A stretch of 64,000 nt of DNA, from contig NZ_STGB01000006.1 of the NCBI RefSeq assembly GCF_005222815.1, forward strand, positions 124,001 to 188,000. Direction: 5' to 3'. This stretch comes from Roseomonas sp. AR75. GTDB lineage: Bacteria > Pseudomonadota > Alphaproteobacteria > Acetobacterales > Acetobacteraceae. Position numbers and translations under genes: made by a program. Positions 1-6,216 of this stretch are shown one piece after another. The notes under the pieces were generated by a model, which was not told the origin of the DNA, made no database searches, and worked only from the letters and a program-made list of their open reading frames with translations. Numbering within the stretch: the first letter of the stretch is position 1; every line of letters begins with the position of its first letter.

Positions 1-162
1 GTGGCGCTGCTGCGCCCGCTGGTGCGGCCGCGGCTCGGCATTTTGGAGGTGGTGGGGCCGGCGGGGGTCACGGCGTCGCTGCAGACGCTTGCCACCTTGG
101 CGCTGCTGGCGCCCGACCGGCTGATGCTGGACAGCCGCCCCGCGGATGCGGCCCCGGCGTGA
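1..162 (+). CDS. C-terminal fragment of an unidentified protein
   Basis: An open frame enters from the left edge and ends at TGA 160-162, giving about 53 residues. I do not recognise it. The visible part is hydrophobic (Leu, Ala and Val rich) with the segment LGILEVVGPAG, then a helix-like stretch and an Ala/Pro-rich tail. The next gene begins with GTG at 159, overlapping this stop as GTGA. That overlap is the main reason to believe this frame is a real gene end in the same operon. The start lies outside the window. Confidence 0.45.
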   Translation: MALLRPLVRPRLGILEVVGPAGVTASLQTLATLALLAPDRLMLDSRPADAAPA

Positions 163-1007
163 GGCCACCGCTCCCGCTGCTGTATCTGTTGGCGCTGGCC
201 GCCTGTGCCGCGCCGCCGCCGCCGGTGGTCTATCCGCCTTCGGCGGCGGAGCGCGTGGTGCGCATCGCGCTGTCGGAATGGCAGGATTGGGGTGGGCTGC
301 AGCGCGACGCTTTCGCGCCTCCGTCGGAGGAAAGCCCCGAGGCCGACCCGCAGAACTTCCCCCGGGTGCTGGCCTATTGGCGCGCCGTGCCGACCGATTA
401 TGGCGCCATCGCCCGCAACCGCCAGCGCTACGAGGCGCTGATGGCGGGCGCGAGGCCGCCGCGCGGCTCGCTCTGGGGCGACTTCGCGTGGTCGGCGGCC
501 TTCGTGTCCTGGGTGTTCGTCTCGGCCGGGGTGGATGCGCGGGAATTCCCGCCGAGCGCCACGCATTCTCGTTACCTGGACGGGCTGATCGCGGAGTGGC
601 GGTACTACCCGCACCAGGCGCCTTTCGTGCCGCATGCGCCCGAGGAATACGCGCCGCGGGCGGGCGACCTGCTCTGCGTCGACCGCAGCCGGCGGCCCGT
701 GCAGCACTGGACGCAGCTTGCCGCCGACAACGGCCGCGCGCGGCCGATGCATTGCGACATCGTCGTGCGCACCGCGCCCGGCGTGATCGAGGCAGTGGGC
801 GGCAACGTGCTGGATTCCGTCACCCTGACGCGCTTCCCCGCCGACACGGCGGGAAGGGTGCTGCCCGCGCCCGATTGGGCGCCGCCCTTCGTGCTGGTGA
901 TGGAAAGCCGGCTCGGGCGGCTGCCGCCCTGGACAGCGGGCGACGCGCCCGCGACACCGCAAAATCAGCCGGTCGCGAGCTCCGCGGCGGCGCCGGGAGT
1001 ACGCTGA
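159..1007 (+). CDS. DUF2272 family lipoprotein
   Basis: This 282-residue protein begins with GTG at 159, overlapping the previous stop. Residues 1-17 form a lipoprotein signal ending in a lipobox-like LAAC, so it is probably anchored to a membrane and faces the periplasm. The motif DFAWSAAFVSWVFVSAGV at about 108-125, followed by a Ser/His-containing segment and MHCDIVV near 203-209, is the DUF2272 pattern. The arrangement resembles CHAP/NlpC-type amidase folds, but the usual catalytic Cys position looks like Ser or Ala, so enzymatic activity is uncertain. The C-terminal 25 residues are Pro/Ala-rich linker. A longer overlapping frame starting at 146 lacks these motifs and is a shadow. The stop directly abuts the next ATG. 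Confidence 0.8.
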   Translation: MRPPLPLLYLLALAACAAPPPPVVYPPSAAERVVRIALSEWQDWGGLQRDAFAPPSEESPEADPQNFPRVLAYWRAVPTDYGAIARNRQRYEALMAGARPPRGSLWGDFAWSAAFVSWVFVSAGVDAREFPPSATHSRYLDGLIAEWRYYPHQAPFVPHAPEEYAPRAGDLLCVDRSRRPVQHWTQLAADNGRARPMHCDIVVRTAPGVIEAVGGNVLDSVTLTRFPADTAGRVLPAPDWAPPFVLVMESRLGRLPPWTAGDAPATPQNQPVASSAAAPGVR

Positions 1008-2141
1008 ATGACCGACCTGTTTGACCCGCTGACGCTGCGCGGCGTGACCTTCGCCAACCGCATCGGCGTCTCGCCCATGTGCATGTATTGCTGCGCCGAC
1101 GACGGGAAGCCGACCGACTGGCACCTGGCGCATCTGCTGCAGCGCGCCATCGGTGGGGCGGGGATGGTGATGGTGGAGGCGACCGGCATCACCGCCGATG
1201 GCCGCATCACGCCGGGCGATGTCGGGCTGTGGGAGGATGGGCAGATTCCCGCCCATGCGCGGCTGGTCCAGGCGCTGGCGCATGCCGGCACGGTGCCGGC
1301 GATCCAGATCGGCCATGCCGGGCGCAAGGGATCGCGCCTGCCGGCCTGGTTCGACGGGCCGGCCGATCCGGGGTGGCAGATCGTCTCGGCCTCCGACCTG
1401 CCGATGGGCAAGTTCGACGCGCCGCGCGCCATGTCGGAGGAGGAGGTGGCGGCGATCCCGGGCCTGTTCGCCGCCTGCGCGCGCCGCGCGGTGCAGGCCG
1501 GCTACCGGCTGATCGAGGTGCATGGCGCGCATGGCTACCTGCTGCACCAGTTCTTCTCGCCGATCTCGAACCGCCGCAACGACCGCTGGGGCGGCGATTT
1601 CGAGGGGCGGACGCGGCTGACGGTGGAATCGGTGCGGGCCGTCCGCGCCGCGATCCCGGAGGACATGCCGCTGGCGCTGCGCATCTCCCATACCGACTGG
1701 ATCGAGGGCGGCTGGACCACCGCGGACAGCGTGGAACTGGCGAAGCGGGTGAAGGCGCTCGGCGTCGATCTTGTCGACTGCTCCTCGGGCGGCATCGACC
1801 CGGACGCCCAGAAGATCCCGATCGGGCCGGGCTACCAGGTGCCGGGCTCGGTCGCGGTGCGGGGAGGCGCGGGCATCGCGACGGCGGCGGTCGGCCTGAT
1901 CACGGAGCCTGAGCAGGCGCAGGCGATCGTGGCGGAGGGCAAGGCGGACATGGTCCTGCTGGCCCGCGCCGTGCTGCGCGACCCCTACTGGCCGGCCCGC
2001 GCGGCGGCCGCGCTGGGGCGGGTGGATGCCATCAAGGGCCCGCCGCAATACGACCGGGCCTGGGGGCAGATCGGGAAATTCGGCATCCGGCTGGAGACCG
2101 GCCTGCCGCTGCCGCCCCTGCCCGCGCCGCCGGGGCGTTGA
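1008..2141 (+). CDS. NADH:flavin oxidoreductase, Old Yellow Enzyme family (YqjM-like)
   Basis: A 377-residue FMN-dependent TIM-barrel ene-reductase, cytoplasmic, expected to reduce activated C=C bonds with NAD(P)H. Visible family features are the N-terminal NRIGVSPMCMY segment (the Cys of YqjM-type OYEs), QIGHAGRKG near 100-108, the active-site HGAHGYLLHQFFSPISN near 174-190 followed by RNDRWGG, and a C-terminal FMN-phosphate segment (GKADMVLLARAVLRDPYWPARAA). Length is typical. The ATG at 1008 abuts the DUF2272 stop and has GGGAG about 8 bases upstream, so the two genes are probably cotranscribed. The physiological substrate cannot be told from sequence. Confidence 0.9.
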   Translation: MTDLFDPLTLRGVTFANRIGVSPMCMYCCADDGKPTDWHLAHLLQRAIGGAGMVMVEATGITADGRITPGDVGLWEDGQIPAHARLVQALAHAGTVPAIQIGHAGRKGSRLPAWFDGPADPGWQIVSASDLPMGKFDAPRAMSEEEVAAIPGLFAACARRAVQAGYRLIEVHGAHGYLLHQFFSPISNRRNDRWGGDFEGRTRLTVESVRAVRAAIPEDMPLALRISHTDWIEGGWTTADSVELAKRVKALGVDLVDCSSGGIDPDAQKIPIGPGYQVPGSVAVRGGAGIATAAVGLITEPEQAQAIVAEGKADMVLLARAVLRDPYWPARAAAALGRVDAIKGPPQYDRAWGQIGKFGIRLETGLPLPPLPAPPGR

Positions 2142-2147
2142 GCCGCC

Positions 2148-2176
2148 TTCAACTCGCGAGTCCCGGCTGGTAAGGT
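2148..2176 (+). promoter_or_regulatory. Candidate sigma-70 promoter for dnaN
   Basis: TTCAAC (2148-2153) and TAAGGT (2171-2176) are separated by 17 bases in the gap between the oxidoreductase and dnaN. The match to TTGACA/TATAAT is partial. It would give a leader of roughly 80 bases carrying two hairpins. This is inference from hexamer spacing only. Confidence 0.3.
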
Positions 2177-2184
2177 GCCCGACC

Positions 2185-2219
2185 CCGCCGCAAGGCGGAT
2201 CGGAGGCCATGCGGGCCTC
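2185..2219 (+). other. Two hairpins in the dnaN 5' leader
   Basis: CCGCC-GCAA-GGCGG (2185-2198) is a perfect 5-bp stem with a GNRA-type GCAA tetraloop. It is followed by GAGGCC-ATGCG-GGCCTC (2203-2219), a perfect 6-bp stem. Both lie between the candidate promoter and the dnaN ATG at 2265. Such stems also arise by chance at 70% G+C, so any regulatory role is speculative. Confidence 0.35.
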
Positions 2220-2264
2220 GGCACCGTGCCGGGGCCGCCGCGAGACGTCGGGAAGTCGGGTGCC

Positions 2265-3392
2265 ATGAAGTTCTCGGTGGACAGGGCAGTGCTGCTCAAG
2301 GCGCTCGCGCATGTGCAGAGCGTGGTCGAGCGGCGGAACACCATCCCGATCCTCGCCAACGTCCTGCTGGAGGCGCGCGAGGGCGGTCTGAAGCTGACGG
2401 CCACCGACATGGAGATCGCGGTGGTGGAGGAAGTGCCGGGCGTGACGGTGTCGCGCCAGGGCCGCACCACGGCGCCGGCGGCGACGCTGTATGAGATCGT
2501 GCGCAAGCTGCCGGAGACGGCGAAGCTGGAGCTGGACCATCCTGGCGGCGACGCGCAACTGACCCTGCGGGCCGGGCGCTTCGACGCGAAGCTCGCCGTG
2601 CTGCCGGTGGACGACTTTCCCTCGATGACGGAAGGCAAGCTGCCGCACCGCTTCGCCCTGCCGGCGGGCCAGTTGCGCGAACTCATCGACCGCACGCGCT
2701 TCGCCATCAGCACCGAAGAGACGCGCTACTACCTGAACGGCATCTACCTGCACGCGACCGAAGCCGGTGGCGCCAAGGTGCTGCGCGCCGTGGCAACCGA
2801 CGGCCACCGGCTGGCGCGCGTCGAGGAGCCGCTGCCGGAGGGTGCCTCCGGCATGCCCGGCGTGATCATTCCCCGCAAGACCGTGAACGAGCTGCGCAAG
2901 CTGGCCGAGGAGGTGCAGGACGAGATCGCCGTCGCGCTCTCCGACACCAAGATCCGCTTCACGCTCGGGCCGGTGCAGCTCACCTCCAAGCTGATCGACG
3001 GCACCTTCCCCGAATACGAGCGGGTGATCCCGCGCGGCAACGACAAGGTGCTGAAGGTCAGCAAGAAGGACTTCGCCGAGGCGGTGGGCCGCGTGGCCGG
3101 CATCAGCAGCGAGCGGTCGCGGCCGGTGAAGCTGAGCGTCGACCGCAACCACCTGCTGTTGAGCGCGGCCAGCCCGGAGCTGGGCCAGGCGCAGGAGGAG
3201 CTGGACGGCGACACCGTGAGCTACGAGGCCGGGCCGCTCGAGATCGGCTTCCAGGCGCGCTACCTGAACGACATCACCGACCAGATCGTGGAGCAGGTGG
3301 AGTTCCGCTTCGCCGACGGCTCCGCCCCCACCATCGTGACCGACAGCGCAAAGCCCGAGGCGCTGTATGTCCTGATGCCGATGCGGGTGTAG
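2265..3392 (+). CDS. dnaN: DNA polymerase III subunit beta (sliding clamp)
   Basis: A 375-residue beta clamp, the usual length. It forms the ring that tethers DNA polymerase III to DNA. The start chosen is ATG 2265, giving the canonical MKFSVDRAVLLKAL beginning; an upstream in-frame ATG at 2175 adds 30 residues unlike any clamp. Recognisable segments are RNTIPILANVLLEA, RTRFAISTEETRYYLNGIYLH, VATDGHRLA, LIDGTFPEYERVIP and the C-terminal YVLMPMRV with the conserved PMR ending. dnaA is not in the window. recF and gyrB follow, but DUF1194 and vapBC genes lie between dnaN and recF. Confidence 0.98.
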   Translation: MKFSVDRAVLLKALAHVQSVVERRNTIPILANVLLEAREGGLKLTATDMEIAVVEEVPGVTVSRQGRTTAPAATLYEIVRKLPETAKLELDHPGGDAQLTLRAGRFDAKLAVLPVDDFPSMTEGKLPHRFALPAGQLRELIDRTRFAISTEETRYYLNGIYLHATEAGGAKVLRAVATDGHRLARVEEPLPEGASGMPGVIIPRKTVNELRKLAEEVQDEIAVALSDTKIRFTLGPVQLTSKLIDGTFPEYERVIPRGNDKVLKVSKKDFAEAVGRVAGISSERSRPVKLSVDRNHLLLSAASPELGQAQEELDGDTVSYEAGPLEIGFQARYLNDITDQIVEQVEFRFADGSAPTIVTDSAKPEALYVLMPMRV

Positions 3393-3403
3393 CCACGGCT
3401 GCC

Positions 3404-3427
3404 GCGCCGCGGCCTGTGCGGCGGCGC
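3404..3427 (+). terminator. Hairpin after dnaN, weak terminator candidate
   Basis: GCGCCGC (3404-3410) pairs with GCGGCGC (3421-3427) 12 bases beyond the dnaN stop. There is no T-run after the stem, so it may be a 3'-stabilising or Rho-assisted end rather than an intrinsic terminator. A second perfect 6-bp stem, GGTCCC-CGACA-GGGACC (3489-3505), sits just before the next gene. Confidence 0.25.
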
Positions 3428-3529
3428 GAGGATTGGTGAAACGGAAGGAGTGACGTCGCAGCGAACCGCGGAGGCTTCCGGCGGTTCTGGTCCCCGACAG
3501 GGACCGGACTCGCTTGGAGATCGTGACCG

Positions 3530-4276
3530 ATGCGACGAAGGACTCTGCTCACCGCAGGCTGCTTCCTGCTGGCCACCCCCATGCTTGCGCGCGCCCAAGG
3601 CGCGGAAGGGGAGGTGGACCTCCTCCTCGTGCTGGCGGCGGATGTCTCGCAATCGATGCGGCCGGATGAGCTGCGGCTGCAGCGCCAGGGCTATGCGGCG
3701 GCGCTGCGCAATGCCGATGTACACACCGCCGTCGGCTCCGGCTTCTGCGGCGCCATCGGCGTGCTCTACATCGAATGGTCCGGGCTGAACGACCAGCAGG
3801 TGCTGGTGCCCTGGACCCGGCTGGCCAGCGAGGCGGATGCGGACGACATCGCCCGCGTGATCGAGACCGAGCCCCGCCGGGGCGGCGGCTGGACCTCGAT
3901 CTCCGGCGCGATCGCGGCGGCGCGGGAGCAGATGGCGAAGGCGCCCTTCCAGGCGATGCGCCGCGTGATCGACATCTCCGGCGATGGCGAGAACAACCAG
4001 GGCGCCTCGCCGGAGGAGGAACGCGACGCGGCGATCGCCGAGGGCATCACCATCAACGGCCTGCCCATCGTGCAGGAAGGCGATCGCCTGGCGGCGGCGG
4101 GCCGGCCGGGCGAGACGCAGCTCGAGGAGCATTACCGGCGGCTGGTGATCGGCGGCGCCGGCGCCTTCCTGGTGCCGACACGCGGTTTCGAGGGCTTCCA
4201 TCGCGCGATACGGCGCAAGCTGATCCTGGAGATCGCGGCGACCCCGCAGGCGCGGGCGCTGGCCGCCCTGGCTTGA
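3530..4276 (+). CDS. DUF1194 domain protein (VWA-like, exported)
   Basis: A 248-residue protein with an N-terminal export signal (MRRRTLLTAGCFLLATPMLARAQ), probably periplasmic. The mature part begins with a hydrophobic strand and DVSQSM near residues 39-44, a MIDAS-like DxSxS metal-binding motif of von Willebrand A folds. Later segments GGGWTSISGAI and RRVIDISGDGENN supply the Thr and Asp expected in the second and third MIDAS loops. This pattern is DUF1194. The biochemical role of the family is unknown; metal-dependent binding of a protein partner is the likely theme. It follows dnaN after 137 bases. Its stop codon overlaps the -35 element of the vapBC promoter. Confidence 0.85.
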   Translation: MRRRTLLTAGCFLLATPMLARAQGAEGEVDLLLVLAADVSQSMRPDELRLQRQGYAAALRNADVHTAVGSGFCGAIGVLYIEWSGLNDQQVLVPWTRLASEADADDIARVIETEPRRGGGWTSISGAIAAAREQMAKAPFQAMRRVIDISGDGENNQGASPEEERDAAIAEGITINGLPIVQEGDRLAAAGRPGETQLEEHYRRLVIGGAGAFLVPTRGFEGFHRAIRRKLILEIAATPQARALAALA

Positions 4277-4301
4277 AGTTCCGGCTTCGTTCGCCTAATA
4301 T
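4273..4301 (+). promoter_or_regulatory. Promoter of the vapBC operon
   Basis: TTGAAG (4273-4278) and TAATAT (4296-4301) are spaced exactly 17 bases, a very good sigma-70 promoter and the most A+T-rich spot nearby. The -35 hexamer overlaps the DUF1194 stop (TGA 4274-4276). The last base of the -10 is the first base of the palindromic operator, so a bound repressor would block polymerase. The antitoxin ATG lies 34 bases after the -10. Confidence 0.7.
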
Positions 4302-4317
4302 GCTATCGTTGATAGCA
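4301..4317. promoter_or_regulatory. Palindromic operator of the vapBC operon
   Basis: TGCTATCgttGATAGCA is a perfect 7-bp inverted repeat with a 3-base centre, located between the -10 element and the antitoxin start. VapB/FitA-type ribbon-helix-helix antitoxins typically bind such palindromes with their toxin to autorepress transcription. Position, symmetry and neighbouring genes all fit; binding itself is inferred. Confidence 0.75.
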
Positions 4318-4334
4318 AGGGCGGAACGGAGCGG

Positions 4335-4589
4335 ATGCCCCAGCTTCTGGTACGCAATGTCGATGAGGAGACGATCGCGCGGCTGAAGGCCCGCGCGGCG
4401 GCCAATGGCCGTTCGATGGAAGCGGAGTTGCGGGACGTGATCCGCACGGCTCTCAGCGCCCCATCGCTGGATGACCGCTGGGAGGAGTTCGAGCGCCTGG
4501 CAGCCCTGTCCCGCGCGATGACGGTCGAACGCCCGGCCGGCGCTGCGACGGCCGAGGAGTTGCTGCGCGAGTCCCGCGACGAACGATGA
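4335..4589 (+). CDS. vapB: Antitoxin, FitA/VapB-like ribbon-helix-helix protein
   Basis: This 84-residue protein starts with PQLLVRNVDEETIARLKARA, the beta strand and first helix of a FitA-type ribbon-helix-helix DNA-binding domain, followed by GRSMEAELRDVIRTAL as helix 2 (residues 26-41). The C-terminal half is a charged tail likely to wrap the PIN toxin and occupy its active site. The toxin ATG overlaps this stop (ATGA at 4586-4589), giving translational coupling. Transcription is probably autoregulated through the palindrome at 4301-4317. The name vapB follows the general class; FitA is the closer subtype. Confidence 0.88.
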   Translation: MPQLLVRNVDEETIARLKARAAANGRSMEAELRDVIRTALSAPSLDDRWEEFERLAALSRAMTVERPAGAATAEELLRESRDER

Positions 4590-4993
4590 GTGCCTGCGTC
4601 CTGGATGCGTCCGTCGCGATCAAGCTGGTGGTGACGGAGCCGGGATCGGAGCACGCGCAGCGCCTGCGCGGCTGGCGTCTTCTTGCACCGGACCTGCTCT
4701 GGCCGGAATGCGCCAACATCCTCTGGAAGGCGGTGCGCCGTGGCATCTTCGGCCCCGTGCAGGCCGAGATGGCCTGTGCGGCGCTGCTGCGCCTGCCGTT
4801 CGAGATCGCGGGTTCCGCGGCCCTCATGCCTGGGGCGCTGCGGCGCGCGATGGCGCTCGGTCATCCCGCCTATGACTGCCTGTATCTCGAACTCGCGGAG
4901 CGGGAGGGCCTGCCGCTGGTAACCGCCGATCGCCGTCTGCTGACGATTGCCGATGCCGGTACGCGCGTGATCGGGCTGGAAGCGCTGCCCTGA
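4586..4993 (+). CDS. vapC: PIN-domain ribonuclease toxin, VapC family
   Basis: A 135-residue PIN domain, the normal VapC size. The four acidic metal ligands are visible: Asp7 (CVLDAS), Glu41 (WPECANIL), Asp97 (HPAYDCLYL) and Asp115 (TADRRL). It is therefore predicted to be an intact, Mg2+/Mn2+-dependent endoribonuclease, often acting on tRNA or rRNA in this family; the target here is unknown. Its start overlaps the antitoxin stop. Its own TGA (4991-4993) overlaps the apparent CTG start of recF, which places a recombination gene in the same transcript. The pair sits inside the dnaN-recF-gyrB region, suggesting insertion there. Confidence 0.9.
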   Translation: MSACVLDASVAIKLVVTEPGSEHAQRLRGWRLLAPDLLWPECANILWKAVRRGIFGPVQAEMACAALLRLPFEIAGSAALMPGALRRAMALGHPAYDCLYLELAEREGLPLVTADRRLLTIADAGTRVIGLEALP

Positions 4994-6165
4994 GCCCCCC
5001 GCCCCCGCCGCTGCGCCTTACGCGCCTGCGGCTTACCGATTTCCGCTCCTACCCTGCCTTCGAGGCGCGCTTCGCGGGCCGTGTCGTCGCGATCGCCGGC
5101 GAGAACGGCGTGGGCAAGACCAACCTGCTGGAGGCGATCAGCCTGCTCGGCCCCGGCCGCGGGCTGCGCGGCGCGCGGGCGGCGGAGATCGGCCGTCGCT
5201 CGGGCGCGGAAAGCCGCGCCTGGGCTGCCTGGGGCCGCTTCGAGGGGCCGCTCGGCGCCTGCGACATCGCCACCGGCACGGTGGGCGAGGAGGGCGCGGA
5301 TGCGCGGCGCAAGTGGCGGCTGGACGATGAGCCGCTGCGCTCCGGCGCCGAGTTGGCGGACCGCGCCGCGGCGGTGTGGTTGACGCCGCAGATGGACCGG
5401 TTGTTCCAGGAGGGTGCGAGCGGCCGCCGCCGCTTCCTCGACCGTCTGGTGTGGGCGCTGGAGCCGCACCATGCGCGGGAGGTCGCGGCGCATGAGACCG
5501 CCATGTCGGGCCGCAACCGCCTGTTGGCGGAGGGGCGGCGCGATGCGCGCTGGCTGGCGGCGCTCGAGGATGCGATGGCGCGGCACGCGGTCGCCGCCGC
5601 CGCGGCGCGCCGGGCGCTCGCCATGCGGTTGAATGCAGTGCTGGAAGCCGGCACCGCGACCGGCGCCTTTCCCGCGGCGCGACTCGACCTGCTGGACCCC
5701 ATCGCGGCCGCGCTGGACCAGGCGCCGGCGCTGGCGGTGGAGGATCGCGTGCGCGAGGATCTGGCCGCCAATCGTGCCCGCGATGCCGCCGCGGGCGGCG
5801 CCGCGGTAGGCGCGCATCGCGCCGATCTCGGCCTGGTCCACCTGCCCAAGGACATGCCCGCGGAACTCTGTTCGACCGGGGAGCAGAAGGCGCTGCTGGT
5901 CTCGGTGGTGCTGGCGCATGCCGCGCTGATCGGCGCGGCCCGCGGCTTTGCCCCGCTGCTGCTGCTGGACGAGGTGGCGGCGCATCTGGACCAGGCGCGG
6001 CGGGAGGCGCTGTACGCGGCGCTTGCCGAACTGCCGGCGCAGGTCTTCCTGACGGGCACCGAGCCCGATATCTTCGCGTCCCTGAAAGGGTTCGCGGAAG
6101 GCTTCCGCGCCACCCCCTCCGGACTTGTTGCCCTGCCGGAATTCCCCGTGCCGAATCCCGCCTGA
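4990..6165 (+). CDS. recF: DNA replication and repair protein RecF, probable CTG start
   Basis: RecF is an SMC-like ATPase that helps RecOR load RecA at gapped DNA. Visible motifs are Walker A GENGVGKTN, signature STGEQKALL and Walker B LLLLDEVAAHLD. The conserved N-terminus LRLTRLRLTDFRSY is encoded from 5011, but between the in-frame stop at 4873 and the Walker A GTG at 5110 there is no ATG, GTG or TTG. The best start is CTG 4990: it overlaps the vapC TGA as CTGA and has GGAAG (4978-4982) seven bases upstream, giving 391 residues. CTG 5011 has no ribosome site. A base-calling error is the alternative. The gene is otherwise intact, with gyrB 51 bases downstream. Confidence 0.9.
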   Translation: MSPPPPPLRLTRLRLTDFRSYPAFEARFAGRVVAIAGENGVGKTNLLEAISLLGPGRGLRGARAAEIGRRSGAESRAWAAWGRFEGPLGACDIATGTVGEEGADARRKWRLDDEPLRSGAELADRAAAVWLTPQMDRLFQEGASGRRRFLDRLVWALEPHHAREVAAHETAMSGRNRLLAEGRRDARWLAALEDAMARHAVAAAAARRALAMRLNAVLEAGTATGAFPAARLDLLDPIAAALDQAPALAVEDRVREDLAANRARDAAAGGAAVGAHRADLGLVHLPKDMPAELCSTGEQKALLVSVVLAHAALIGAARGFAPLLLLDEVAAHLDQARREALYAALAELPAQVFLTGTEPDIFASLKGFAEGFRATPSGLVALPEFPVPNPA

Positions 6166-6216
6166 ATCCCTATATTCAGCGGGATCAGCCGCATCACCCG
6201 AGGAGCCATCGCCGGC

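Noticed and set aside
2142..2264. Replication origin near dnaN
   Set aside because: No TTATCCACA-like DnaA boxes or A+T-rich unwinding region seen; dnaA is not in the window.
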